46,712 nt of DNA from positions 1 through 46,712 of the forward strand of contig MU616696.1 in assembly GCA_025201705.1 (NCBI GenBank). Direction: 5' to 3'. The position numbers were made by a program, and so were the translations under genes. The first letter of the stretch is position 1. Each line of letters opens with the position of its first letter. Below the pieces are notes generated by a model. That model saw only the letters and a program-made list of their open reading frames with translations. It ran no database searches and was not told the DNA's origin. Below are positions 22,441-32,749 of the stretch, in pieces. This stretch comes from Dissophora ornata. Lineage: Eukaryota > Mortierellomycota > Mortierellomycetes > Mortierellales > Mortierellaceae.

Positions 22441-23661
22441 TTATTTCAAAAACAATGTCTTCAAGTGAGGACAAGACTCCCGTATTAGCTCAGCCATTTC
22501 ATCAGTAACGTCCGGACAGTCTGTCAAATCTATTATCTGAAGTTTCGTACAGTGCGGTGCGCGTTGTCCGTAGCGCACGTCCAATGTAGTCGAGCTCTCT
22601 CCCTGACCAAGCATGTTCTGTGTCGTGTTCTGCAATGACGGCTGTCGCAACAACGAAGCCAGAGACATCTCTCCAAAGCCCGATTCAGACACCGAGAGTT
22701 CTATCAATGGACTCGTGAACGAGTCCAAGACCGCACATATATCCTCATCTGTGAATGGCATTCCATCCCATAACTCCAGGCCTGTTAATGATCCCAGCCG
22801 CGCATTGACGATATGTTGCGATACTTGGGATGCCATTGTTGAAGGAAGATACTTATCAGAGTGCTCAGTCGACCATCGTACTCGTTTCAATCCTGGGGCT
22901 GCAAGACATTTGGCAAAAAAATCCATGTCCAATAAAGTGCGACCAAAAAAGTTCAATATCGCAAGCCTTGGAAAACGTTTGCAGTTTGCCCAGCGTTCTG
23001 ATCGTATGGGTTCCTTGAAGAGCGTGTAGTCGAGGTGGAGTGACTCTACCGCAAGACAGGCGTCCAGAAATGCATCAACAACCTCTGTCTCTTGACCGTT
23101 AATCACCGCACCATGGATACTAAGCGTTTGGATTTGAGGAACATTCGCGATGGCTCTCCAGAACGTTGCAGGGAACTCCACTCTACAGCACAAATTAAAT
23201 CCAATGACCTTGAGTTCTGGGTTCTGAGAAATAAGAGCCGTGAGGTCTTGCCAATATTGTGGATCGAACACAACAGCAGTGTTCCCAAATTCGTAGACTC
23301 CATCCCAACGTCGAATGATTCTCAGTTGTTGCAGTTGGCGACAGGACGAAAGTGCCATCTGTAAGTGAGCCATGGCTTGAGCATAGTTCATGAACGCTGC
23401 TCGTAGACGACGAACCCAGTGGCCATTCCGTTGTAGTGAAGTTCTGAAATCTTCAAGTTGGTCGATATTCACGAGTGGTAGGTTTAGTTCAGACCAGACG
23501 TGAGGTTGGAACGAGGCGTGCCAGGACCTGGAGACACGGGAGCATGACGCGAGCTCGCGAGTGCCCAGGAACGGAGCAATGAGGTCGCGGATCTCGGGCA
23601 GATCAAGAGGGTTGGTTTGGATGGTCCCTGATGCGGATGCTGTTTCATGGGAGGATGCCAT
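22441..23661 (-). CDS. F-box/LRR-like protein
   Basis: Putative substrate receptor of an SCF ubiquitin ligase. Single exon, 406 residues. The N-terminal F-box-like helices are seen at about residues 17-60: NPLDLPEIRDLIAPFLGTRE, then LASCSRVSRSWHASFQPHVW, the Leu-Pro-x-Cys-x-x-Val-Ser-x-x-Trp pattern that binds Skp1. The remainder alternates Leu-rich strands and short helices (LKVIGFNLC, IQTLSIHG, VESLHLDY, LAILNFFG, LTGLELWD, LQIIDLTDCPDVTDEMAELI), typical of irregular leucine-rich repeats. It converges with the flippase gene (165 bases between stops). The substrate cannot be inferred. Confidence 0.82.
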   Translation of the reverse strand: MASSHETASASGTIQTNPLDLPEIRDLIAPFLGTRELASCSRVSRSWHASFQPHVWSELNLPLVNIDQLEDFRTSLQRNGHWVRRLRAAFMNYAQAMAHLQMALSSCRQLQQLRIIRRWDGVYEFGNTAVVFDPQYWQDLTALISQNPELKVIGFNLCCRVEFPATFWRAIANVPQIQTLSIHGAVINGQETEVVDAFLDACLAVESLHLDYTLFKEPIRSERWANCKRFPRLAILNFFGRTLLDMDFFAKCLAAPGLKRVRWSTEHSDKYLPSTMASQVSQHIVNARLGSLTGLELWDGMPFTDEDICAVLDSFTSPLIELSVSESGFGEMSLASLLRQPSLQNTTQNMLGQGESSTTLDVRYGQRAPHCTKLQIIDLTDCPDVTDEMAELIRESCPHLKTLFLK

Positions 23662-23875
23662 TCTCGTTGTTGAAATGGTCAGACGAAAAAAAGGTCAATT
23701 AGGATTTATCCCAAAACACACAATACATGAAGACTATGGTTGAATTAAAACTATGATACAATCAATATGCTGCCAAGAAAAACATGTCCAGCGAACCAGC
23801 GCTGAGACTCCTTGGTCCATCCTCTCCTTCCCAATCCATCCTCTCCTTCCCAAGGCAAAGGGTGAAAACACTAAC

Positions 23876-26800
23876 TCAGTGGTCTTGCTTCCGACGGCGC
23901 AGAGCCTTTGCCTTCATCATCCTCGTCACAACCACATCCTCATCCTTATCCACATACTCATCCTCATCCTCATCCACATACTCATCCTCATCCTCTCTTT
24001 CACCCCTTGTCTTCTGTTCCCTCTGGCGAGGCAACCCACTCGCATTCGCAGGCGCTCGTCTTTTTGGTGCGTGATTACGGCTCTTATCCAGTAGACCAGA
24101 CGTCACCACAGTAGGGCCCGTCGATCCCGATCCTTGCTCCGAACTGACGGACGGTGTAGCCACTGCAGCAGCTGCTTTGCTCTGTGCAAAGAACAGGAGG
24201 CTTTCCTTCTTAGAGAGATTCTGGATCATGTACTGGTTCCCGCGAGGGACGATAAACCGCCCTCCTGGACGCAGGGTTATGGTGTTCTTGTAGATCGTCA
24301 CCTGTACTGTTCCTTGGATGATATAGTACACCTGTTTACATGACATAGCGTTAACCCACGCGAAGATTCGATATATGATGTTAGGCTGTGCGTTGAGACA
24401 TGTGGAGGAGCATGGCTCATTGAAGTACGAAGTAGTCTTACCACAGAGCTGACAAAAGCGTTCTTGTTTGGCTTCACGCCGCCTGCAGGAATGCGGACGA
24501 TGCCTGTGCTGATGGTGTCGTCATCTTCCAAACCGCGGTGGAATTGGTACTCTCCACCGGAAGCGTCTTGGTATTGGACCCTGTCATGGGCTTCCGCAAG
24601 AACTGTAGACGGAAAAAATAAAACCAAAAGGGAGTGGACTTTAGCGTTGATCGATCGTTGCCCATGGTATTAATAAGAACGAAACTCAAAACACGCGTCG
24701 TTCGGTCGAGTTTTACGTACCTCGCCTAGCAACATTGCCCGTAGCATGATCCACCACCTCAGCTTCATTTGGCATATCCTGACCATCGTCTAACTCCTCC
24801 AATTCTGAAGACAAGATACTTCGCTCACTCTGGCTATCGTCGACCTCGCATTCCATCGTACTGTTATCCGAGTCCGACACCTGCAATTTTTGTCGCTTCC
24901 TTGATGCCATCGCCTTGGCCTTTGATGTTTCTGTAGACTTTGAGGGTCTGCGAGCATCTCGCCTTTTCCTCTGTAGCTTTCGATCTACCTCAGCCGTAGG
25001 CACGGCATGTACAACTGCTTTGACCACAGGAACAGGTATAGGTGTGCTGTCGCTCTTACCAAAGACCAGTTTTTCACCTTTCCAGAATTCCAGAGGCTTG
25101 AATACCACCCTCCGACTTCTACGAACTAAATGGACAAATAAACATAAACAGTGAATCGGCATCATTAACTGTCATTGATATCTGTCGCCAGGAACTCCAG
25201 AAATCACCGCAATTATCATAAGACGTCCTCTACCTCCAGAACCTTCTTCCGTCGACAGTCTCTCTTGTAATGCAGTTGGCACTTCATAGGTAAGCTCGGT
25301 GTTGGAGCCTCTCCTGACATTGGAGGCTGCATTTGGTACAGACGTTGTCATGGCTGGTCTCTGGACTCTGTTGGGTGCCTCCTTTGCAGCTAGTTTATCA
25401 CTCATTAACTCTTCCGCCAATTGCGGTCGCTGTTTTGTCTGTTGGTCTTGGTTATGAGAGTTTTGCTTCCAATTTTTTTTTGTGTTGTTGGGTTGAGATG
25501 GAGTATTAGGGTTGTACGATTGGAAGACTGGTGCCTTCGTTCCTTTGCCCAAGAGCCTCCGCAAACTGGCTGTTTCCACCTCGAATGGTGGTTCATATGG
25601 ACCTGGATTGTCATATTTTATACTCTTGTGAGATGTAGGACGTATGTGGAGTGTCTGATACTCAGTAGTATCCGGTGTAGCTGTATGCGACGATCTTAAA
25701 GACGACGATCGGGCTGATTCCCGCTGGGTAACTGCATCTGCCGGCAATATATCCTCAACGTCCTCGACATCCTCAACGTCCTCGACATCCTCAACGTCCT
25801 CGATATCCTCAGCGTCCTCGACATCCTCAACGACCTCGGCATCCTCAACGACCTCGGCATCCTCAATGTCCTCGACATCCTCGGCGTCAAAAACGATCTG
25901 CGATGGAGTCCTGATTCTGGTGTTTCGACGAGCGATTAAAGGCTCTTCTTCGTCAACTTCCAGACCTTCGTTCATATCTTCCGATTCTTCCTCCCGCTGC
26001 GACATGCCTTGATCGTCCTCACATACTTCATATGCGTAACGTTGGGCGTATCCAACGCCCCGAGGTTGCTCCTCATCCGAGAACCCGTACATGATATCTG
26101 TTGGAGATGCTTCTCGGGGCTTTCCAACAATATACCCAATTCGTTCATCCGAATCTGTGCGCATGACATTCCGTACAACCTTCCCAGCAGATTCCCTCGT
26201 GTATGCCGCACAAATATTAGCCTGTAAAGATTGTGCCGCTTGTGCCTGCTTCCTGAACTGCTGTGGTGTCTCAGACATGAAGACACTATGAGATGGATGC
26301 GAAGGTGTATCCTGAAGTGGTGAAATTGAGTCTCCGTCTTCTACATCCACAGAGTCGCTACAGCTGAGACTGTCGTCTGATCTAGAGGACATGATTTCAT
26401 GCGCAACGCGACGTCCAAGGTTAAATGGCTTGCGTTGTGCGGTGGGCAGCGAGGTATTTCCATTTGCCTGTGTCCTGCCTAGAGCGAGCCGCGATGCGGT
26501 CACGGGTATACTTGGCAGTGAGGCCTGATTGATCGTGGTGTGCGAACTGATGAAAGTCGGCTTCGATGTACTAGTCGCACTGAGCTGTCTGGTGGATGAG
26601 AAGTTTAATTGTGGCGAGCGAGACATTCGCGTAGACACAAGAACCGACATTGGTGTTGTCCCGGTAGTGTCCGTTTTGTAAGGGTTGCTGGGCGACCTTG
26701 ATTGGCATTCATCTTGCTTAATCTCAGCATTATAAAACTCCTGCCGGAATCCAAGCTTCTGAGTGTAGAACGACGGAGACAAGCCCTTGTCTACTATTGG

Positions 26801-27347
26801 GTCCTGTAGGAAGCTGCTCGATGCCAAGCGTGAGCGGTGTCCTCTATAACGCGAAGATGTGTCCCTGACGGACTGACTACCGCCGATTGTATTTGAGTGA
26901 GGCGCCAGGTATGATCGCCTTGATGCGGCAAAACGCTCCTTTCCATAATCTTGATCTATGTACTCGGCTTCCTGTTGCTGTTGCGAAGGAAGCCTTCGAG
27001 CAACCTCGATGGCGTCAAGCTCATTGATGCGAGCAGTCGGTGTATACTCCACCGCCTCTTGCCCATGTGGGCTTTGATCCGCGTCCGCAGTAGGGCTGTG
27101 ATCCCGGCTCACGTCCTTGCTCGTGTCATCCCAAAAGTCATCAATGTTGTCCAGTCCATCAGCGTCCTTTCTTACATTATGCTTTATTGTTATCCCAGTG
27201 CGTCTACAGAGAGCGAAGCATACATGAGTGCCAGTGTGGTACATGTGCAGAACCAGAGCGGTAGTTTGTGCTTCATAGCCCTTACCTGCCCACAACGCCA
27301 ACATCAAAAAACCTATCAAGCCTGGCGCGTGGTCTAGCATCAGGACC
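23876..27347 (-). CDS. MIF2: Inner kinetochore protein CENP-C / Mif2
   Basis: Binds the CENP-A nucleosome and links centromere to kinetochore. Recognised exons (minus strand): 27347-27286, 27203-25234, 25125-24721, 24602-24442 and 24331-23876, about 1,017 residues. A small first exon with the ATG is unresolved; candidates lie at about 27390-27640, and a TAG in frame just before 27347 shows that an acceptor must be used there. Seen in order: Mif2 N-terminal block FFDVGVVGRRTGITIKHNVR and DGLDNIDDFWDD; a long disordered region with an acidic Val-Glu-Asp repeat; the CENP-C motif RRSRRVVFKPLEFWKGEK at the start of exon 4; and a C-terminal cupin dimerisation fold (IVRIPAGGVKPNKNAF, YYIIQGTVQVTIY, GGRFIVPRGNQYMIQN). 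About 80 residues extend beyond the cupin: acidic DEDEYVDE repeats and a basic tail ending RRRKQDH. Confidence 0.92.
23950..23996 (-). repeat. 24-base tandem repeat in the CENP-C C-terminal tail
   Basis: Two near-exact copies of a 24-base unit (CCACATACTCATCCTCATCC plus CAT/CTC) encoding DEDEYVDE on the minus strand, with degenerate flanking CATCCT units. It lies in the extension after the cupin domain. Confidence 0.75.
25752..25888 (-). repeat. Acidic Val-Glu-Asp coding repeat in CENP-C
   Basis: About 7-8 copies of a 9/18-base unit (plus-strand TCCTCAACG / TCCTCGACA) encoding a run of VED, IED and AED triplets on the minus strand, in the large disordered exon 3. Variants are mostly conservative third-position or Val/Ile/Ala changes. 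Confidence 0.85.
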
Positions 27348-27706
27348 CTAAGACACGCATCGATTGCCAGATTCAAGCTAACGGTTAGGCTCTCCTGCGA
27401 TGAGAATCACGTAGAAGATTGCAGTGCATGGCGGATGATCTCTAAGGAGATGCAATACCAAAGTCATGGGCTTATCCCTAACAGGCTTCCCTGCGAATCC
27501 AATGAATAATGGATTTTGTCCTTCTCTCTGTGCCGATGCGGCTGTTGGGTGGACGGTAGAGAGCTACACGCTGTGAATGAGAAGCTCTTGTGCGGAAGAA
27601 CGAAAGAGGTTTATTGAAGGCCTGTGCTGCATAAACAATACAATGCCACACCCAAATCAGTGCAGTCACACCACGTCGGACGCGTCCTGTATTTAGAACG
27701 CGTTGC

Positions 27707-29077
27707 CTAGAGCTCCCGCCTTTGCGCCTCCTCACCCTGCGCTCCGGATGGCGTGTTGAAGACATTCTGCCCGCCACCATGCTTTCTCTCTCCAGCCTGG
27801 ATCTCGTCCTCATCCTCACCCACATCCTCTTCCGCATCCTCTTCCTCGCCGTCTTCGTCCTCATCCTCGTCCTCGTATTCCCAACCCTCGTCCTTGCCTT
27901 CACCCAAATTCTCTGCCTCGACTTTTTTTTCCACTGCCGCAGCCGGAAAAGAGCTCTTGCTGCTCTCAACTACCATAGGTTGGTCGGTCTTCCCGGGACA
28001 AAACACGTACTTGAGCACTCCTCCAACATCGTTGGCACTCAAGACATCACTACTGAAGGCAATGATGTTGCGTACCACGGGCACACTACGGAATGAACTT
28101 TGCCCATTCGCATGTCCCGCCCCTTTGGTGATCAATAGCAACGACGCATCTTGCTCCAAGGACTTGAAGGCTACATTAGGTATCTTGTTGTCCATACCTC
28201 TGCTCTTCAGGTTATAGATATCTCGCGCACTCTGGGCGTAGTTGGAGTCTTGGGCGTCTGCAGCGAGGGCCAAGTACACCATGGCTCGAACGTACTCGTC
28301 AGAGGGGTTTAGATCGGCGAGACGGGCGATCGACTGCGCCATGTGGATCTCGACCGCCAACTTGCTGATCGATGCAATTATAGTTCCGAGTCCCAAGGCC
28401 TTGACAGGTGATTTACTGAGCTCTACAGCCATGGGGCCACCGGCAAGTCCGTCTGTTAAAGAACTGTAATAAACAACCTCCTCCACTCCCTTAAGATAGG
28501 CGTCGTCCGAGGTATCACAGCCGCCGCCTTGTGGGTTCACGAAGGACTTGATATTCTTGATGGCATCCGAGGACTTGATCAGCCCAAATCCAATATAATC
28601 CCAGAAAGACGATGTCTTGGCTTTGGCAGTGTTCGCGGCGTAGGTTTCCCTATTGCTTGTGGGGAGATGCGCGACCGTGTCGTAAATTGTGTTCACAATC
28701 AATAAAGCGCGGTGTCTATCAACTGCTGTAAGGTCGGTAGACGCCTTTACAACTTCGTCGCCGTGTGCCTGGATCGCTTTGATTTTGGCGGCCTCGAGGC
28801 GGGACCAGTCGTGGTCCTTACTACCCTTGGGTATAATGGCCGTCTGAGCAATAATCTCTATAATGTCGTCCAGCAATGGTACCTGGGTACCTGAAGCTGA
28901 AGGATAGTCCTGGCTATCAGAGGACGTAGATTCCATACCCAGAGAATTGATCTGTTGGACGAGATGAGAGGCAATGGGTTGGATCTGCGGGTCGTCGACA
29001 AAGTCCTTGATGCTTTGGCCAGCGTATGTAGTGGCCACTAGCAGGGCTGCAACCGATAGTTGAAGTAACAGCTTCAT
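27707..29077 (-). CDS. Secreted or ER-luminal protein, unknown; possible EcsC-like core
   Basis: 456 residues, single exon. A clear signal peptide is present (MKLLLQLSVAALLVATTYAG), with cleavage expected after about residue 19. The central 300 residues form a helical, mildly hydrophobic domain (ALGLGTIIASISKLAVEI, ADLNPSDEYVRAMVYLALAA) that distantly recalls EcsC-family helices; this is a weak guess. There are only two Cys in the mature part. The C-terminal about 90 residues are strongly acidic (alternating Glu/Asp runs) and then Gly/Gln-rich, ending EEAQRREL. The last four residues resemble, but do not match, canonical HDEL/KDEL retrieval signals. An acidic low-affinity tail plus an H/KDEL-like end is typical of ER-resident proteins, so ER-luminal residence is one inference and plain secretion the alternative. 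The gene is divergent from the ANKRD54-like gene. Confidence 0.72.
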   Translation of the reverse strand: MKLLLQLSVAALLVATTYAGQSIKDFVDDPQIQPIASHLVQQINSLGMESTSSDSQDYPSASGTQVPLLDDIIEIIAQTAIIPKGSKDHDWSRLEAAKIKAIQAHGDEVVKASTDLTAVDRHRALLIVNTIYDTVAHLPTSNRETYAANTAKAKTSSFWDYIGFGLIKSSDAIKNIKSFVNPQGGGCDTSDDAYLKGVEEVVYYSSLTDGLAGGPMAVELSKSPVKALGLGTIIASISKLAVEIHMAQSIARLADLNPSDEYVRAMVYLALAADAQDSNYAQSARDIYNLKSRGMDNKIPNVAFKSLEQDASLLLITKGAGHANGQSSFRSVPVVRNIIAFSSDVLSANDVGGVLKYVFCPGKTDQPMVVESSKSSFPAAAVEKKVEAENLGEGKDEGWEYEDEDEDEDGEEEDAEEDVGEDEDEIQAGERKHGGGQNVFNTPSGAQGEEAQRREL

Positions 29078-29615
29078 GAACGAGATAAGACACTGGTCTT
29101 GTGTGAGTAGAAAAGCGGTGAGGATAGGAGTGACAGTAATGATAGCTCAAGGACTTCTCGGAAGAAAGAGAAGAAATGGAGAAGGACGTCGGGCAGAATG
29201 ATAAAGAAAAAAAGGGGTGGGGGTAGATTTGGAGCGTTCCTCTCTTTTCTAGAGCACGCTGGAATGAAGGGCTGATAGAAGCAGGGAGACTGGAGTACAT
29301 GGATTGTACGCCTTCGCATAGCAATGCTTGTGTCACGTGCCGACCCGTAGGCGGCTCGCAAGAGCTGGCTGTCGCTCTTACTGTGTCCACAATAGCGCGC
29401 ACGGCAACTCGCCGTGGGATCGAAAGCGAGTTTGGCTGCAGTTACATCGGAGCGCCACGCTCTTTGCCATGCCGTCCGTGCACCCTCTTGTGTGTCCATG
29501 TCATGTGACGACCCTTGGAAAAATGAGTTCTTCGAACTTCGAAGAATGACCAACATCGCAGCACAAGGCACTCGACCCAAGTGCATCTATACCTTCCATC
29601 ACCGACCAACACAAC
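29078..29615. other. Divergent promoter region
   Basis: About 540 bases between the start codons of the secreted-protein gene (-) and the ANKRD54-like gene (+). No repeats, TATA box or RNA gene recognised. Confidence 0.5.
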
Positions 29616-32228
29616 ATGCGTGGAACTGGCAAGAACACCGCAAAAGACCCAGAGGGCTACGAGGACCAGTTCTTGCATCAGACCATAGGCTCATCCCGCA
29701 TCCGATCCCACTCTACAAAGTATGGCTCACACAAGATTCACCGCCACAATCAATTCACTGCCGGGGCCTCATCTTCCTCATTGCCCTCTGCTGCTGCCTC
29801 TGCACCAGGCGCCGCAGGAGCAACAGCGTCGTCCGTGTCCGCCTACCTCGAGAATTTGCCCTCTGTCAACCTCGGCGTAGCCCCGCCACCTCGACCCCCA
29901 CGACCCCCGGGTGGACTCTTGGGCATCAGTAACGGCCGAGGTATTGGCTACGGGAGGTCCCTTGGGAGTAGCTACGACAGCCCATTGACCATCCATGGAT
30001 CCTTCAACGGCCATGTGCGCAGTGGCGCCAATCTGTACGGAGGCAAGAACCAGAGCTCTGGACTGCTGCCCGTCAAACCATCATCAGCACACCATCGGCC
30101 ATCCATGTCCGTCTTTCCAATCCAAAAGGCACTCGAAATCGCTATGAAAGAATCGCGACTGCTGGCAGCAGCGTCGTCTCGGGGCGGATCTGGACCATCT
30201 GGAACCGGTATGAGCAGTGGTGCAACGTTTGTGAGAGAATTGAGAAGAGCTAGACATGCTCGTGGGGCCATTATCACCGAACATGGCCCAACGCCGGACA
30301 TTTCTCTAGATGAGGATGAGGAGGACGACGTACAAGCCGAGGATGCGGATGGTGATACAAGAGCTGCTCAGGATCACAGTGTAAACAGCAATAACGGTAA
30401 CGATGATTGGCATATGCATGGGCAAGGCGACATCAGGATTCAGCGACCAACCGTCGTCTCCTTTGACGCCAAGACCCATTATCCGGGTATTGCATACCTT
30501 CCGCACACACTCTCCCACCACCCCGGATTACTTCCCTTGTCCTCTCCTGGATCCCTCAGGAACGTGCCATCCACAAGAGTATGGGATCAGCTATCAGAGT
30601 CAACAATGCCATCATCGCCACCACTCGCATCCACGTCGAGTGCATCGTCCGCATCCTCTCCATCCTCATCATCCAGCTCAATCGGCCACTCTTCACTGGA
30701 ATCTCTCTTTATATCGTCTTCGTCATACCAATCTCACTTTTCGCCTGTCTTGTCTTCCCGTTCTATCTTTACATCAATGCGCACTCTGTTCTCGAATGTC
30801 CCTCCCATTTCCCCTTCTGGCCCGGACCCCCCCACTCATTCAGCCGTTCATGCTGTCCGCGAATTGTTGGATTCTTATCCGGCTCCATCTCCATATTGCG
30901 TTGACGACAAGAAGCGTTCACCGCTTCACTTTGCCGCTGCTTCTGGAGATTTAGAGCTGGTTGAGTTTCTACTTGAGCGAGGAGTACGCCCTGACTGTGG
31001 TAGAGATATTGCCGGGAACATGCCTCTGCATCTTGGTACGTCCAATTGTCTTCATTTTGATATTTAGTCTCAAAGGTGTTCGCGTGTCGATATCGCTCAT
31101 ATTTATTATTTTATTTTCATTTTTGGCGCGTTATTGCAGCCATTATCTCTAACAGGATCGATGTCGTTGCTGCGCTTCTCAAAGCTGGTAGGGCATACAA
31201 TCACTTTCTCGGTATTTATAATTTGATGACTTTCGACAATTGCAAACGACAGGTGATGACCACTCTTAAATATTTTGTTTTTAGGAGCTGACATGACCCT
31301 GGCTTCACCAATGACACACAAGACACCTCTTGACCTTGCAGAGTCGAGGCTGAGCTATCTGCTGTCAAGGGCACAAGAAAGTGTCAAACAGTCGCAGTCT
31401 TCAGGATCAACCAGCTCCACGACGCTTGATTTGCACAACAGTCAGATAGCTACCCTATCATCCTTTCACACACCGCCAGCACAGTCCCCGGCATTGCTTT
31501 ACCAAATCCGAGGAATCGTTAATCTCCTGCGCCCCTATGTGGTCCGCCAACAAAAGCTCCAGCATGGAGAACGACAAACGGAGCGGCAAAAGGAGCGATC
31601 ATGGGAGAGAGCGGATAAATACATGAGACAGCATCACCACCATCGCCAAGATCAAGCAGGCGGCAGCTCCAGCAGTGGGATGTGGCGGGTTGATCCCCAT
31701 TCAGAGGACAACTTTGGGGATATGGAGGATGAAGACGAAGATGACGAGGAGGAGGATGACCACATGGATACAGAGGACCGACGGCGGCCTGCCCAGAAAG
31801 GGCTTTCTATGGTGGACGGCGACGGCGATCTGGAATTGAATGATGATGATGGTGATGTCGATAAAGGACGAACATCATACTCGATGAAATCAAAGAAGCT
31901 AACAAGGCGACCGGTCCGGAGAATGGATGCGGACGAGACGGAGGAAGCACTGGAGAGTTTGATGAACGGGTTATCGCTGCTGGAGGCCAACCGGAGGCAG
32001 CTGGAGCGCCAGCAGCAGCACCCGGAGCAACAATCACAACCGTTTCAACAGCAACAGCAGCAACAGCAGGCACAGCTGCGGGGTGGAATGTCAGACATCA
32101 CTGATGGCAATCTGGCAGACAGCGAACTGGACCCGAGGAGCGAACAAGAGGTGGAAGAGGCGCTGCCTGATCTGCTAGAGCAGGTGCAGCAGGTACTTGA
32201 GGCGATCAAACTAAACGAGGCAAGCTAA
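29616..32228 (+). CDS. Ankyrin-repeat protein, ANKRD54-like
   Basis: Three exons: 29616-31035, 31140-31187 (48 nt) and 31285-32228; introns of 104 and 97 nt close in frame to 803 residues. The long N-terminus is disordered: Ser/Ala/Pro-rich, APPPRPPRPPGG proline motif, an acidic patch, Ser runs. Residues about 430-515 form ankyrin repeats: RSPLHFAAASGDLELVEFLL, then GNMPLHLAIISNRIDVVAAL across intron 1, then GADMTLASPMTHKTPLDLAE across intron 2. The following helices (RLSYLLSRAQESV; LLYQIRGIVNLLRPYV; EALESLMNGLSLLE) parallel the region after the ankyrins of ANKRD54, the basis of the call. The later part has an acidic stretch, poly-Gln and a terminal Leu/Glu-rich helix. ANKRD54 is a nucleocytoplasmic adaptor in animals; the role here is unknown. 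Confidence 0.83.
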
Positions 32229-32749
32229 GCGGGAACTAACGCACGATCCACTTTCGGCGAGAAAGATGACGACGACAAAATAAAATGTCCAGTAGGCATG
32301 TGTACATTATACAGATACGATTTGTCTACAGCGGCCTGCAGGTCCTATTTCCCCCGCTTCCTTGTTTCGCTGTCTACTTTCTACTCATCGACTTTTGTGT
32401 GACACGAGGACACAATCCAAAATGCGTTTTAGCCTTTGTTTGCTCAGATGCACTTCAATTGATTTGATGCCACGACAGTACGGTTCATCCACTGGCGCAA
32501 CCGAGCGAACGGGGCACCGTTGCGCCTTTTTTCCCTTCGAGTCGCCCAAACCTTGTGCCCCCCCTTCGACTTTGAGTCTTCCCCACCTTCCTTGCTTTAA
32601 ACACTGTCCGACTCGCATAAATACTACCTCCTCAGAGTACAGCTCATTCACGTCGCCATCACATCACATCGCTTTCAGTCTGTGTCTGTCCAGCTCTCTC
32701 TCTCTCTCACTCCCGCACTTGCTCTCATTCCTTCACTCTCACCTTCGCA
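32229..32749 (+). promoter_or_regulatory. Promoter and leader of the SPFH gene
   Basis: About 520 bases. A TATA-like CATAAATAC lies at about 32616-32624, some 130 bases before the start codon, and a CT-rich tract (TCTCTCTCTCTCACTCCC) at about 32693-32713 precedes the ATG. This layout is usual for well-expressed fungal genes; strength is inferred. Confidence 0.4.

Noticed and set aside
25696..25890. Minus-strand frame of Arg/Met/Ser-Leu repeats over the CENP-C acidic array
   Set aside because: Out-of-frame reading of the same 9-base repeat that codes for the VED run in CENP-C.
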